Below are positions 20,005 to 30,426 of a DNA stretch of 64,000 bases, one piece after another; within the stretch, counting starts at the first letter, position 1, and the number at the start of each line of letters is the position of its first letter. Made by a program: the position numbers and the translations under genes. Source of the DNA: Rhizobium sp. Leaf262. Its GTDB lineage: Bacteria; Pseudomonadota; Alphaproteobacteria; Rhizobiales; Rhizobiaceae. Location: assembly GCF_001422245.1 (NCBI RefSeq), contig NZ_LMMM01000017.1, forward strand, positions 184,942 through 248,941. The letters are read 5' to 3'. Below the pieces are notes generated by a model. It saw nothing but the letters and a program-made list of their open reading frames with translations. It was not told the DNA's origin and made no database searches.

Positions 20005-20777
20005 TCATGGCTCAGGCTCTCGGGCCGGAAAACCCGACCGGCAGCTCTCCACCAGAGCACTTGTTTCGCGCGCGAGTATCCATGTGTCCGCGCCTACAGC
20101 GACAAAACCCGCTCCCTGGCCAATGGCTCTAGTCGCCGCCGCGTGGCCGTAGGCGAGCACGCCAGAACCTTTGCCTGCGTTGTTTATGCGCGTTATCGCT
20201 CCGCCGATCGCGCGCTGGACGGGCTCTGCATAGGTTTGGCCGATATAGCCCATTGATGCAGCCAAATCGCCAGGTCCGATGAAGATTGCGTCAATTCCCT
20301 CAACCGCGGCAATCTCGTCAATATTTTCCAGCGCCAGCGGCGTCTCAGCCTGCACTATCACGCATATTTCGGCTAGCCCGTGTCTCGACCATAATTTGAG
20401 GCTCGGACCACACTCGATATGCCCCTTTTCCCTTCCGGAGGATATCGAGTCCAACTTACCGCTGCACGGGCCTGCGCTGCGGTATCTATCATAGGAAACA
20501 TCAACGTTTTAACGCCGATATCTAACAAACGCTTTGTAATTACAGGTTCTGAGGTCGGTGGGCGAACTATGACAGAGGCGGCTTCACCAACTGCGCGTAA
20601 CTGATCCGCAACAGTCGAGATCTCGTTCGGCGCGTGCTCCATATCAACTAGAAGCCAGTCTGCCCCGGAACCGGCCGCGATTTCCGCCGAGGCTGCGTTG
20701 CACAGGCTTACCCACAGGCCTAGTTGCGGATCACTCCTGCTAAGTCCTTCTTTAAAACGGTTACCAATTTTAATCAT
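20005..20777 (-). pseudogene. HpcH/HpaI-family aldolase, frameshifted
   Basis: Two adjacent minus-strand frames together make one 2-keto-3-deoxy-acid aldolase of the HpcH/HpaI family (class II, citrate-lyase-like fold, about 255 residues). The N-terminal part (from 20777) has LGLWVSLCNAASAEIAAGSG, ADWLLVDMEHAPN and GVKTLMFPMIDT and stops near 20373 after SNYGRDTG. The C-terminal part continues in another frame with EICVIVQAETPLALENID and DAIFIGPGDLAASMG. At the junction roughly five to six expected residues are missing, so a small out-of-frame deletion is the likely cause. Catalytic-region residues on both sides are otherwise well kept, implying recent loss. The original role would be pyruvate-releasing aldol cleavage. 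Confidence 0.8.
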
Positions 20778-21567
20778 CCTAAAACACTCACTTGCAGTCT
20801 ACGGCGCCCTGTATACGCGGACGCACGTAAGTCGTAAATCTTCTCATTCGCTGACTTCCATAGAGCGGACATCCTACTAAACAATCTCGGTAGCCTGTTT
20901 CTCAACACAACGGATTTCTGGGGACGAAAAAGTGGGGTAGATTTGCGCGGTATTCAACGCAGGTCGCACTTCAAGCTTGAACCCATCCTTCAGGCGTTTT
21001 GCGCGCCCATAACTGGCGGTGAAAGCAGCGTCTTTCACCATTTAGCGAACAGCAACTTAGGGATCGAAGATCAGTCAACCAAGAAGCGACGGCTGGTCGA
21101 AGTAGTCGATCATGCTGTCGTCTGGTGCAGTCCAATATCCGTCAATGCGGCCCCAAAACCGCACGTTTGCCTCCGTGACTTAGACCAGTCGCTGACGATG
21201 TTTCATATTACTGTTTTTGTGAGATAATTTTTGGTTGAGCGAAGCGACCGTAGCCGGGTCGCCGGGTCGATTCCTCTCAAGGCGATTTACTCTTGCAAAC
21301 AATTAGGTTCGAACTTGATTGATAATTGTCTCGACAAGGAGTTCGCGATGGCTATCCCGGGGTGTGTGGTCGATGAGAGAGCGGTTGAGCACGAGTTCGA
21401 ATGTTTACCGCTTGAATACCTTGTGACACAAGTACCTGCGGCCAAAAAATGTAAATCGAATGCACTCATACCCGGCCGGAAAAGCCAATTTTCGACCTTC
21501 CTTCAGCACCCTCAGAAGTATAGGGGGTGCCGCAGAATTTGGATCGCGCAGCATAAGGTGTTGCACG
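20778..21567. other. Gene-poor stretch before rml operon end
   Basis: About 790 bases without a supportable gene. Open frames of 60-142 codons exist on both strands but have no recognisable motifs, unusual composition and poor ribosome sites. A minus-strand fragment near 21080-21150 (DGYWTAPDDSMIDYFDQ) could be a remnant of a coding sequence, but I cannot name it. Confidence 0.45.
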
Positions 21568-22437
21568 TCAAAGGTCAGATAGAAGCATTCGAAGATAGTC
21601 CCCATAATCATTCTTACCGTGCTTTCTCCCGAGGGCCTCAAGCTGACCTGCATCAATAAAACCTTGGCGGTAGGCCACCTCTTCTGGGCAATTGATTTTT
21701 ATACCCTGCCTTTTCTGAAGCGTTGCCACAAAATCACCAGCCTCCAAAAGGCTATCTGGGGTTCCGGTATCGAGCCAAGCATAGCCGCGCCCCATCTGTT
21801 CGACGCTCAGCTTGCCACGTTCGAGATAAATACGGTTGACGTCGGTGATTTCCAGCTCACCGCGTGGCGACGGGTTGAGATTAGATGCAATATCAATGAC
21901 GTCTTTGTCATAGAAATATAGTCCCGTGACCGCCCAGTGAGAACGTGGCACAAGCGGTTTCTCCTCTATCGAGATCGCCGTCATCGACTTGGCGAACTCG
22001 ACCACGCCGTACCGGCCTGGATCCTGGACATGGTAAGCGAATATCGTTGCGCCACTTGGCCGCGATGCAGCGGTCTTGAACAGGTCAGAGATGCCATGTC
22101 CGTAGAAGATGTTGTCGCCGAGGATAAGGCAGGAGGGATGAGGGCCAACGAAGTCGGCACCAATGATATAGGCCTGCGCAAGTCCATCCGGTGAGGGTTG
22201 TTCTGCGTAGACCAGTGAAATACCCCAGGCTGAACCATCACCCAACAGGCGCTGGAAGCTTGGCAAATCATGCGGCGTCGAAATGATGAGAATGTCACGA
22301 ATACCTGCCAGCATCAGTGTAGACAGTGGGTAGTAGATCATTGGTTTATCGTAGATAGGAATAAGCTGCTTCGACGTGACAAGCGTTATAGGGTGCAGCC
22401 GCGTTCCACTCCCGCCAGCGAGAATAATGCCCTTCAT
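21568..22437 (-). CDS. rmlA: Glucose-1-phosphate thymidylyltransferase
   Basis: A 289-residue nucleotidyltransferase that makes dTDP-glucose, the first step to dTDP-L-rhamnose. It starts [18 protein letters not shown], the nucleotide-binding signature, followed by [30 protein letters not shown] and a late [17 protein letters not shown]. All are diagnostic of RmlA. ATG 22437 has GAGGAG upstream; a longer in-frame extension is rejected. It is the last gene of rmlCBDA, 28 bases after rmlD. Confidence 0.96.
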   Translation of the reverse strand: MKGIILAGGSGTRLHPITLVTSKQLIPIYDKPMIYYPLSTLMLAGIRDILIISTPHDLPSFQRLLGDGSAWGISLVYAEQPSPDGLAQAYIIGADFVGPHPSCLILGDNIFYGHGISDLFKTAASRPSGATIFAYHVQDPGRYGVVEFAKSMTAISIEEKPLVPRSHWAVTGLYFYDKDVIDIASNLNPSPRGELEITDVNRIYLERGKLSVEQMGRGYAWLDTGTPDSLLEAGDFVATLQKRQGIKINCPEEVAYRQGFIDAGQLEALGRKHGKNDYGDYLRMLLSDL

Positions 22438-22465
22438 ACGGTTGCTCCTCAATATGCTTACGGCG

Positions 22466-23356
22466 TTATGCCAAGGTGAGCCGACGAACCACTTCGGATG
22501 TTGCGCTTTGCCAGTCCCGCAGAGATACCCCGTGCTCTGCAGAGAGCTTTCTGCAGTCCAAGCGCGAATTTTTTGGCCGTTTTGCCGGCGTCGGATATTC
22601 AACCGTGGTGATCATGTGAACCTTTGCCGTTGGCCCATTGCGCATGCCGGATGCCGCGAATATTTCCGTCGCAAACTCCGCCCAGCTGGCGTCGCCCGTT
22701 GAGGTCATATGGAACACACCGCGCAGGTACGGATCGTAGGAAGTCAGAAGGTTTTCAGCGACCTGGAATACTGCTTCGGCAATGTCGAGAGCAGATGTCG
22801 GATTACCGATTTGATCGGCGACGACGTTTAGATCAGTGTGCGTCTCAGCCAGACGCAGCATGGTCCGAAGAAAATTCTTGCCAAATGGGCTGTACACCCA
22901 CGCAGTCCTGAGGATTGCGTAATCGGCACCTGAAGCTATCAGCAGGTGCTCGCCCTCAAGCTTCGAGCGACCGTATACACTGAGCGGATTGACGGTATCA
23001 CGCTCATTGTATGCAGAAGCTTTGTCTCCATCGAATACGTAATCCGTTGATAGATGCACAACTGGAATGCCGAGGGTCTTTGCAATTCTGCCAATCTCCC
23101 CAATCGCTGTCGCATTGATGGTGAATGCGATTGCCTGGTTCGTCTCTGCCTGATCGACGGCAGTGTAGGCGGCGGCAGAAATGATCAAGTCCGGTCTGGA
23201 GTGCAGGATGGCAGCTTCGATCGACGCAATTCGGCTGAGATCCAGAACCGGTCTGCCCAAAGCCATGACTTCGATCTGCGCGTGGCTAGATCCACGATCG
23301 AGGAGGGAGCGAACAACTTGGCCTTCCCGACCCGTGACGAGATACCGGCGGACCAT
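22466..23356 (-). CDS. rmlD: dTDP-4-dehydrorhamnose reductase
   Basis: A 296-residue short-chain reductase performing the final NAD(P)H-dependent step to dTDP-L-rhamnose. It has the N-terminal VTGREGQVV nucleotide loop, [19 protein letters not shown] and the catalytic YGRSKLEGE (YxxxK). The C-terminal region ([16 protein letters not shown]) is typical of RmlD. ATG 23356 overlaps the rmlB stop by one base; a GTG one codon upstream is an alternative start. Confidence 0.95.
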   Translation of the reverse strand: MVRRYLVTGREGQVVRSLLDRGSSHAQIEVMALGRPVLDLSRIASIEAAILHSRPDLIISAAAYTAVDQAETNQAIAFTINATAIGEIGRIAKTLGIPVVHLSTDYVFDGDKASAYNERDTVNPLSVYGRSKLEGEHLLIASGADYAILRTAWVYSPFGKNFLRTMLRLAETHTDLNVVADQIGNPTSALDIAEAVFQVAENLLTSYDPYLRGVFHMTSTGDASWAEFATEIFAASGMRNGPTAKVHMITTVEYPTPAKRPKNSRLDCRKLSAEHGVSLRDWQSATSEVVRRLTLA

Positions 23357-24417
23357 CACTTGCTGCCAGAGGCAGAGAGGAGCCCGAGCCGCTTGCCGTT
23401 ATATCCTTCACGAAGCGGCGCCCACCACCATTCGTTCTGCAAATACCATTTCACGGTCTTTTCGATGCCGGTGTCGAAATTTTCCGTGGCCTTCCAGCCG
23501 AGTTCAGTCTCCAGCTTGGTCGCGTCGATGGCGTAGCGCCCGTCGTGGCCCGGTCGGTCTGTTACGTAGGAGATCAGGCTCTGGTGTCTGTTTGGCTTCG
23601 GAGCCAACCCGTCCATGATGGTACACACATTCTGCACGACATCGATATTGCGACGTTCGTTACGCCCGCCGACATTGTAGGTTTCTCCGAGGCGTCCACG
23701 TTCGGCGATAAGATCGAGCGCGCGTGCGTGGTCTTCGACATAGAGCCAATCGCGAATGTTCATACCAATGCCATAAACCGGCAGAGCCTTCCCTTCCAAA
23801 GCATTCAGGATGATCAGTGGAATGAGCTTTTCTGGAAAATGGTAAGGGCCATAATTGTTCGAGCAATTTGAAACTACGATTGGCATGTCGTAGGTACGAG
23901 CCCACGCTTTTGCCAAGTGGTCTGATGCTGCCTTTGACGCGGAGTAGGGAGATGACGGATCATAGGGGGTTTCTTCCGTGAAAAGGCCATCGTCACCCAG
24001 TGATCCATAAACCTCGTCGGTCGAAACATGCAGGTAGCGAAACGCAGCCTTGCGAGCTGACGGCAATCGATCCCAGTAAAATCGCGCCGCCTCGAGAAGG
24101 ACGAAGGAACCGATGACATTTGTTTCGACGAAATCGCGTGCGCCGGTGATTGAGCGATCGACATGGCTTTCAGCGGCAAGGTGCATAACGCGATCTGGCT
24201 GGAAGCTTTCGAAGGCGTCCTGCATGGCTGCTCGGCCGCAAATGTCGGCCTTGAGGAACCGATGTAATGGATTGTCTTCTATAGTTGAAAGCGACGCAAG
24301 GTTACCAGCATAGGTGAGCTTGTCGATGGTTAGGACCTCATACCCCTTGACGGTGATAAGATGACGAACGACCGCAGATCCGATAAAGCCAGCACCGCCT
24401 GTAACAATGACGCGCAT
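23356..24417 (-). CDS. rmlB: dTDP-glucose 4,6-dehydratase
   Basis: A 353-residue extended SDR enzyme that converts dTDP-glucose to dTDP-4-keto-6-deoxyglucose. It starts [17 protein letters not shown] with the GxxGxxG NAD site, then has [25 protein letters not shown] with the active-site Asp-Glu pair, and [15 protein letters not shown] with catalytic YxxxK. The start two bases after the rmlC stop indicates coupling. The longer upstream frame overlaps rmlC and is rejected. Confidence 0.97.
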   Translation of the reverse strand: MRVIVTGGAGFIGSAVVRHLITVKGYEVLTIDKLTYAGNLASLSTIEDNPLHRFLKADICGRAAMQDAFESFQPDRVMHLAAESHVDRSITGARDFVETNVIGSFVLLEAARFYWDRLPSARKAAFRYLHVSTDEVYGSLGDDGLFTEETPYDPSSPYSASKAASDHLAKAWARTYDMPIVVSNCSNNYGPYHFPEKLIPLIILNALEGKALPVYGIGMNIRDWLYVEDHARALDLIAERGRLGETYNVGGRNERRNIDVVQNVCTIMDGLAPKPNRHQSLISYVTDRPGHDGRYAIDATKLETELGWKATENFDTGIEKTVKWYLQNEWWWAPLREGYNGKRLGLLSASGSK

Positions 24418-24419
24418 CC

Positions 24420-24998
24420 TCAATCTCCAGCCAAAACAGGTTCGTAGGTGAGGGCAGCTAGAAGGTCCGCGAGTTTTGGCTGGACCCAATCCTTTGCAGA
24501 AAGATAAGCCGCATCGGCAGCTATTGGCCATTCGATCTCAAGTTGAGGATCGCTCCACAACAGGCCCCGGTCATGCTTTGCGCTGTAGTAGTCGGTGACC
24601 TTATAGGAAATGACGCTATTTGGCTCCAAGGTGCAAAAGCCGTGCGCGAACCCCGGCGGCATCCACAACTGGTGGCCATTTTTAGCCGTCAACTCGGCCT
24701 TCACGTGTTGACCAAAGGTTGGGGAGCCTCTGCGGATGTCGACGGTGACGTCGAGGATCGCGCCTGCAACACAACACACAAGTTTCCCTTGCGCTCGAGG
24801 TGCCAGCTGAAAGTGCAGCCCGCGAACCGTACCGACTTGCGCAGATAGTGATTGGTTGTCTTGGACAAAATCTGCAGGACAAACATTTTCCTTGAAAATA
24901 TCTGTTCGGAATGTTTCTGACAAATAGCCTCGGTCATCGCTAATTCTATTTGGAATTAGCAGAACAACACCTTTTATTGGCATTTCGAGAAATCGCAT
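24420..24998 (-). CDS. rmlC: dTDP-4-dehydrorhamnose 3,5-epimerase
   Basis: A 192-residue cupin that epimerises C3 and C5 of dTDP-4-keto-6-deoxyglucose. It has the family stretches [39 protein letters not shown] with the catalytic His, [20 protein letters not shown] and a late [15 protein letters not shown] precedes the ATG by six bases. It heads the compact rmlCBDA unit, 89 bases after the GMC oxidoreductase gene, so it could be read from the same transcript or its own promoter. Confidence 0.96.
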   Translation of the reverse strand: MRFLEMPIKGVVLLIPNRISDDRGYLSETFRTDIFKENVCPADFVQDNQSLSAQVGTVRGLHFQLAPRAQGKLVCCVAGAILDVTVDIRRGSPTFGQHVKAELTAKNGHQLWMPPGFAHGFCTLEPNSVISYKVTDYYSAKHDRGLLWSDPQLEIEWPIAADAAYLSAKDWVQPKLADLLAALTYEPVLAGD

Positions 24999-25087
24999 AT
25001 TGGATCCTAACGATGAACATATTTGATATTATTCCAATCTATTCTTTCGCTTGCGGTCTCCTTGGCGGTTTGATGAGTGGCCCCCGA

Positions 25088-26671
25088 TCATGCACGTTTC
25101 AGATAATTGTCTGCGAATGAGTAGGCGAGCTTCATGATTGTGAAGGTTGGGTTTGCGCTGCCTGCAGTTGGAAAGACTGACGCGCTGACAATGGAAACAT
25201 TTGGCACGGCATGACAGTGCAGGTCCGGCCCTACAATTGAGTCTGCAGGGTTGGTCCCCATTCGTGTCGTCCCGGACGGGTGAGCGCAGGCTTCGGATTT
25301 GGCGATGATCGAGCCAGCGGGGTCTTGGACCAAGTCGTTCAACATCAGCGGGCATTTCTGATCCAGGGCCGCTGATTTCCAGTAATCTGCCAATCGGGCT
25401 ACAGCGATCCGGAAAGTACGCTCCTCACTGGGCATCGGCTGCCATTCGATCTGAGCCTTTGGCATGCCAAGACGATCGAGTGCAGGCGACAGAGAAATGC
25501 GATTCTTCCATTCCGGCAGTTGTTCTGCGCAGATCATGACTTTGAAGTTGACGTCCTTAGGCACGAAAAGCTGCTTTCGGACCGCTCTCCAATAAGCCGC
25601 TTGCGCGACCAGCCCGGTATTCTTGGAGATCGTTACCAATTCGCGCAGGTCGAGTTGACGACGCTGCAGGTTTTTCGCCACCCGCCGGAGAGCGGCAAGC
25701 GGGCTGTTGACCACGTCCATGGCAATGTAGGCAAACGCACTGGCAACGCCGCCTTGCGTCTGAGCGGTCTGCCCAAGATCCAGATGAAGATCCCGCCTCG
25801 TGGAGTTAACGTACCGATAGGCGAACAGACGATTGGTCATCACCGCATCGTATCGCCCGATAGTCGCAACCTCGACCTTCAGATGGTCTTGAAAATATCG
25901 GCCAATCACGCTCGGCTTGGCAAACATTTTCTCGTTTGCGCATCGGTCCATCAAAAGCATCAGTTTCGTGGTTTCGATTGTCCCTGCGGTAAAAACAAAT
26001 CGGCCAGCTTTCACCGTCAATGATTTACCGGCAAAATTTCGGGCGGTGATTTCGCGTAAAAATCCAGAGTCGCGATCCAGATCAAAGTCACAAACCGTGG
26101 CTTCGAGCCATATTTCAATGTTAGGGTTTTTCGACAATTCTCGTCTCAAGACGTGAGCGAGATTACAGTTTCTCAAACTGGGACATTTGGCCCAGCGGGT
26201 CTCCAGATGTCCGTTCCCGAGCAAAGACAGGGCCCCACGAGAATTTATTTCTGGAAGTTTTTCGAAGGAACCGTTTGCAACGCCGAAAAGCTTTTCAATT
26301 TCCTCTCCATAGCAATCCAGGCTGGCCACATCGAGCGGCCATGCCGGCATTCCGATATGATCGCGTCTGGCCGTATCATGGCCGCTCATGGGAATGAGCC
26401 TTCCACCCCAGCGACTTGAAGATCCGCCGAGGCCCCGGAAACGACCATCCAATTCCCTGGAGTAACGCCCATCTACGTCTTCAACAGCGTTCAAGTCGTG
26501 AATCTCAGGATCGAATTTGTCCTTACCGCTTTCGATGACGATAACCTTTCGACCTGCTTTTGCTATCCGGTTCGCGATGAGAAGTCCGGCAATTCCAGCA
26601 CCGATCACGCACAGTTCTCCCGAAATAGTCATGGATGGATGATCGATCTGCGGCAGGTGAAAAATTGTCAT
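25088..26671 (-). CDS. GMC-family FAD oxidoreductase
   Basis: A 527-residue flavoenzyme. The N-terminal ADP-binding fold reads ELCVIGAGIAGLLIANRIA with VIVIESG for the ribose, then RGLGGSSSRWGGRLIPM. The C-terminal GMC_oxred_C half has AHPSGTTRMGTNP, the active-site His region, and ASVFPTAGSANPTFTIMKLAY. GMC enzymes oxidise primary or secondary alcohols, often of sugars. No signal peptide is visible. It sits between the type I secretion genes and rmlCBDA, suggesting oxidation of a sugar or glycan-linked alcohol, but the substrate is unknown. An alternative start is the Met at codon 14. Confidence 0.88.
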   Translation of the reverse strand: MTIFHLPQIDHPSMTISGELCVIGAGIAGLLIANRIAKAGRKVIVIESGKDKFDPEIHDLNAVEDVDGRYSRELDGRFRGLGGSSSRWGGRLIPMSGHDTARRDHIGMPAWPLDVASLDCYGEEIEKLFGVANGSFEKLPEINSRGALSLLGNGHLETRWAKCPSLRNCNLAHVLRRELSKNPNIEIWLEATVCDFDLDRDSGFLREITARNFAGKSLTVKAGRFVFTAGTIETTKLMLLMDRCANEKMFAKPSVIGRYFQDHLKVEVATIGRYDAVMTNRLFAYRYVNSTRRDLHLDLGQTAQTQGGVASAFAYIAMDVVNSPLAALRRVAKNLQRRQLDLRELVTISKNTGLVAQAAYWRAVRKQLFVPKDVNFKVMICAEQLPEWKNRISLSPALDRLGMPKAQIEWQPMPSEERTFRIAVARLADYWKSAALDQKCPLMLNDLVQDPAGSIIAKSEACAHPSGTTRMGTNPADSIVGPDLHCHAVPNVSIVSASVFPTAGSANPTFTIMKLAYSFADNYLKRA

Positions 26672-26850
26672 GACAAATTCTGCATCCGGAATTCACAGAT
26701 GTAAAATTGTACTAATTATCAGAGGCTTGTACCTTTGCGGGATTTCACGGTGATCGGTCCGTCCTTATGTTTGACCAGGATCAACCATTCGGCTTAGATG
26801 TCGCAATTTAGGCGTAGGTGTTCCCAAATCGAATTGACTTCCGTCTTGAT

Positions 26851-28254
26851 TCAAGGCTCGCGAAGAGCAGTGTCCAAACCCTTGATGATTGGGTAGAGGA
26901 CATAGGATATAATGGAGCGATGGCCGACCTTGATTTCAGCGGATACTGTCATGCCTGGAACCAGTGCAAACCGCTGATTTTGCGTCTTGAGTTCCACATC
27001 AGTCAACATAACGCGTGCTCGGAAGAAGGGTGTGGATGATTTTCCGGCACTTATTTCCTGCTGTGTAGGCGTAAAAGTATCCCTGCTAATGACTCTGACG
27101 ACACCTGAAGCAGTTCCAAATTTTTGGAAGGGAAACGCATCGAACTTGACGCGTACGGCTTTATCCACGGTGACACGCGCGATGTCGATGGTGCTCACCG
27201 AGACCTCAGCCTCCAGCGGAACATTGAGGGGAACCAATGTCACGATCGGCTCAGCTTCCCTTACAACGGAACCTTCCGATCTCTGGGCGAGATCGAGGAC
27301 GACAGCGTCTGCTGGTGCCTTGAGCGTGACCATGGTGCGGCGCAAGTCCATTTTTTTCAACTCCTCGGCAGCAGCATCACGCTGATCCCGAAGTTGGATT
27401 AATTGCTCCAAGAGCCCACGACGCAGTTCCTCAATGAAAGCTTGCTTCTCTGCCGTTAGTTTCAGCACGGCATGCCGTGCTTCTATGCCACGGCTGCGCA
27501 CGGCCGACAGCGTAACGCTGACATCCAGGCGGGCTTCTTTTGCATCAAGAAATACAATGAGCGATCCTGCCTCATTTTGAAAAAGGTTCTCACGGGCCGC
27601 TTCGATCTGCGTGAGTGTGTCGAGGCGGCTTGCAAGAATGAAGGCTTGGTCGTCGCTCGATGACATTGTGGCCATCTGGCCGGCAATCTGCTGATCGAAG
27701 TTTTGGAGTTGCGCACGGGAAAACGCACTGCGCTGCTGAAACAAGGCACTTTGGAGCTGCTGGTCCGAAGATGCATCCGCCATCGCCGGATAATCATCAC
27801 CTGCCACTTCCGCCTCGATCCGTTTAACCTGAGCATCGTACGCACTGAATCTGAGACGTTGCTGGTCGACGTCTGCCTGGCTGAATGTCGGGTCCAATGT
27901 TGCAAGCTGCTGGCCCGCCCTGACAACATCACCAACCGAGACGTCGAGAGTCCGTATGATCGAAGTCTCCAGAGGTTGGACGACCATCGTCGGTTGGGTG
28001 GTGATTAATTTTCCGGTTGCGATGACTACTTCGTCCACCTGCGACACGCAGGCCCACACGAGCGCAATCGCGATCATGGCCGATAACGTGTAGAGTGTCA
28101 CCCTTGCGACGAGTGGTGGGGGACGTTCCTCCAGTTCGACGGCGTCCGACTGAAAATCGGCAATCACCGCAGGGAGTTGTCGGAGCCGACGCGGAGTTGT
28201 CTCTGAGGCTTCGGTAAGATCATTGTTCCGCTGGGATGACGATCGGTTTGTCAT
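26851..28254 (-). CDS. HlyD-like type I secretion periplasmic adaptor
   Basis: A 467-residue membrane fusion protein. A cytosolic N-terminal segment is followed by one membrane helix (TLYTLSAMIAIALVWACV), a lipoyl-like half-motif (VVQPLETSIIRTLDVSVGDVV), a long coiled-coil hairpin, the second half (TMVTLKAPADAVVLDLA) and the HlyD C-terminal beta-barrel domain. It bridges the ABC exporter and an outer-membrane TolC-type channel. ATG 28254 forms an ATGA overlap with the exporter stop. No TolC gene is present in the window. Confidence 0.92.
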   Translation of the reverse strand: MTNRSSSQRNNDLTEASETTPRRLRQLPAVIADFQSDAVELEERPPPLVARVTLYTLSAMIAIALVWACVSQVDEVVIATGKLITTQPTMVVQPLETSIIRTLDVSVGDVVRAGQQLATLDPTFSQADVDQQRLRFSAYDAQVKRIEAEVAGDDYPAMADASSDQQLQSALFQQRSAFSRAQLQNFDQQIAGQMATMSSSDDQAFILASRLDTLTQIEAARENLFQNEAGSLIVFLDAKEARLDVSVTLSAVRSRGIEARHAVLKLTAEKQAFIEELRRGLLEQLIQLRDQRDAAAEELKKMDLRRTMVTLKAPADAVVLDLAQRSEGSVVREAEPIVTLVPLNVPLEAEVSVSTIDIARVTVDKAVRVKFDAFPFQKFGTASGVVRVISRDTFTPTQQEISAGKSSTPFFRARVMLTDVELKTQNQRFALVPGMTVSAEIKVGHRSIISYVLYPIIKGLDTALREP

Positions 28255-30413
28255 GCGACTTGCCGCATCTGCTGAGCCCAAAGATGACGATACGTCACGC
28301 ATCTCGCGACAAGCTGATCGTGCGTGCCGATATCGGAAACCTTGCCCCGGTCCATGACGAGAATCGCATCTGCGTCGATCAGGGTCGAAAGCCGGTGTGA
28401 GACGATGACGACCGTGCGCCCCGCAGCGATCTTGCTCAGATTTTGTCGCAGGATCGCCTCACTGTCGGGATCCAGCGCACTGGTCGCTTCGTCGAGAATC
28501 AGCAGCGTGGGATCGGTTATCAACGCGCGGGCGATGGCCAGCCGCTGCCGCTGTCCACCGGAAAGGTTGGAAGCGTTCTCCTCCAGCAGCGTGTCGAAAC
28601 CGCGAGGCAGCCGCTCGATGAACTCCTCGGCTCCAGCCGCCTGGGCGGCTGCGGCAACTTCTTCGATCGTTGCGGCAGGCATCGTTGCCGCGATGTTCTC
28701 GCGCACTGTTCCGCGAAACAGGAAATTGTCCTGTAGGACAACGCCGATGTTGGTGCGCAGGTGGACAAGATCGATTTCGCGGCTGTCATAACCATCGACG
28801 CGGATAATGCCTTGTTGGTTCTGGTACAAACCCTGAATAAGACGGGTCACCGTTGTCTTTCCTGACCCGCTTTTTCCGACTATCCCGAAAACCGAGCCAG
28901 CCGGGATTTCGAATGAGATACCATCGAGTGCCGGGGAACCATCGGGCCCGTAACGAAACAATACTTTGTCAAATTCTATCCGCCCTTTCAGGGCCGGCCT
29001 GATACCCCTGCTGCGTCCGGACTGTTCAGGGCGCTGGTTCATCACCTCACCGAGCATGCGAACGGAGAGAGCAACCTCCTGATATTCATGCACCATGGTG
29101 ACAATCTGCATGAGCGGACCCGAGACGCGGCCTGCCAGCATGTTGAACGCCACGAGCGCGCCGATCGTCATCGTGTTGTCGAATACGGCAAGTGCGCCGA
29201 TCCCGATAACCGTAACGCTCGTCAGCTTCTCCAGCAGGCCAGTAACGGATTGTGCTGCGGCTGAAATCTTGTCGACGCGAAAGCGAACAGAAATCGATCG
29301 CGCTGACTGATCGTCCCATACCTTTCGCTGCCTGGGTTCGAGTGCGAGCGATTTGACCGTGCGCATTCCGTGGACGGTCTCGACCAGAAGCGCCTGGCGC
29401 TCTCCTTCAGCCTGGTAAAGTGCTTGGAGCCGCCGCTGGAAGGGTCCGACCAGAGCCGTAATGACAATGCCGACCAGAACGGTGAAACCCAGAACGACTA
29501 ACGTCAATGTGACACTATAAAGGAGGAGAACAGGTATGAAGACGAGCAGGGACAGTGCATCCAGAAGCGTCAGAAATAATCGACCGGTCAAAAATTCGCG
29601 AATCCGCCCGGTCTGCTGCATGTGTTTGACGAGCACCCCTGCAGATGCTTGCTCGAACAGGGCGATCGGTAGAGACAGAAGATGTCCAAATGTCCGCGTC
29701 GCGACCCTGATATCGATCCTGTTCGTTGCGTAGAGAAGGATATAGCGCCGCAGGAAGGTGAAAATCGCATCGAAAACCAGCGCTATGGCGATGCCCACGG
29801 TCAGCACCACCAGCGTGGCATAGCTTTGGTGGACGAGAACTTTGTCGATGACGAGCTGAAAGAATATTGGGGTCGCGAGACCAAGGCCGTAGAGAATAAC
29901 GGCGGCCATTCCGACATCCCGAAAGAGACTGCGCTGACGAATGATGTCCGGCACGAACCAGCGAAATCCGAATGGCTGGTCTTCCTCGGTCATACGGTAG
30001 TCGCGCTTTATCAGTATCACGGTTCCGCACCAGCTCTTGGTAAACTGGCTTTCGGACAAAACCATCTGTTCCGGCTGTTCCGCCAGCGGGTCCAGAACGC
30101 TGATTGTATCGTTTCCCTCAAGTGTCGACCCGCCAGTGATGACGATCCAGTTGCCGTTCTCCAGTTCGGCCAGAACAGGGTAGGCCTCACCCAGTTGAAG
30201 CAGCGACTTCCAACTGAGGTGATGGCTGCGAGCACGCAGACCGGCATCCTTTGCCATCCGAAGGAGCTGACGTGTCGTGATCCGTATTTCGCCCACGTCG
30301 TAATCGTGCAGCAATCGCTCGGGTGACAGGTCCACGCCATGGTGGCGGCCGACCAAAGCAAGGCAATGCAGATTTGTGTGAAGAGCCAGGGTCATATTAT
30401 CAGCGGAGACCAT
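28251..30413 (-). CDS. HlyB-like type I secretion ABC transporter with C39-like domain
   Basis: A 720-residue exporter. Residues 1 to about 130 form a peptidase-C39-like domain. The position I align with the catalytic Cys is Thr (TNLHCLALVGRHHG), so it is probably a non-cleaving, substrate-docking domain as in HlyB. The membrane domain spans about 160-430. The nucleotide-binding domain has GKSGSGKTT, LSGGQRQRLAIARAL, LLILDEATSALD and VSHRLS, all intact. Energised export of a large protein, probably the 1312-residue product of the same operon, is the likely role. The start codon lacks a clear ribosome site; Met at codon 7 is possible. Confidence 0.93.
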   Translation of the reverse strand: MVSADNMTLALHTNLHCLALVGRHHGVDLSPERLLHDYDVGEIRITTRQLLRMAKDAGLRARSHHLSWKSLLQLGEAYPVLAELENGNWIVITGGSTLEGNDTISVLDPLAEQPEQMVLSESQFTKSWCGTVILIKRDYRMTEEDQPFGFRWFVPDIIRQRSLFRDVGMAAVILYGLGLATPIFFQLVIDKVLVHQSYATLVVLTVGIAIALVFDAIFTFLRRYILLYATNRIDIRVATRTFGHLLSLPIALFEQASAGVLVKHMQQTGRIREFLTGRLFLTLLDALSLLVFIPVLLLYSVTLTLVVLGFTVLVGIVITALVGPFQRRLQALYQAEGERQALLVETVHGMRTVKSLALEPRQRKVWDDQSARSISVRFRVDKISAAAQSVTGLLEKLTSVTVIGIGALAVFDNTMTIGALVAFNMLAGRVSGPLMQIVTMVHEYQEVALSVRMLGEVMNQRPEQSGRSRGIRPALKGRIEFDKVLFRYGPDGSPALDGISFEIPAGSVFGIVGKSGSGKTTVTRLIQGLYQNQQGIIRVDGYDSREIDLVHLRTNIGVVLQDNFLFRGTVRENIAATMPAATIEEVAAAAQAAGAEEFIERLPRGFDTLLEENASNLSGGQRQRLAIARALITDPTLLILDEATSALDPDSEAILRQNLSKIAAGRTVVIVSHRLSTLIDADAILVMDRGKVSDIGTHDQLVARCVTYRHLWAQQMRQVA

Positions 30414-30426
30414 CGAATATTCGTGT

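Noticed and set aside
21231..21659. 142-codon plus-strand frame downstream of the aldolase pseudogene
   Set aside because: No recognisable family, overlaps the 3' end of rmlA and has no convincing ribosome site.
29682..30326. 214-codon plus-strand frame opposite the ABC exporter
   Set aside because: The exporter frame is full of diagnostic motifs; this one has none.
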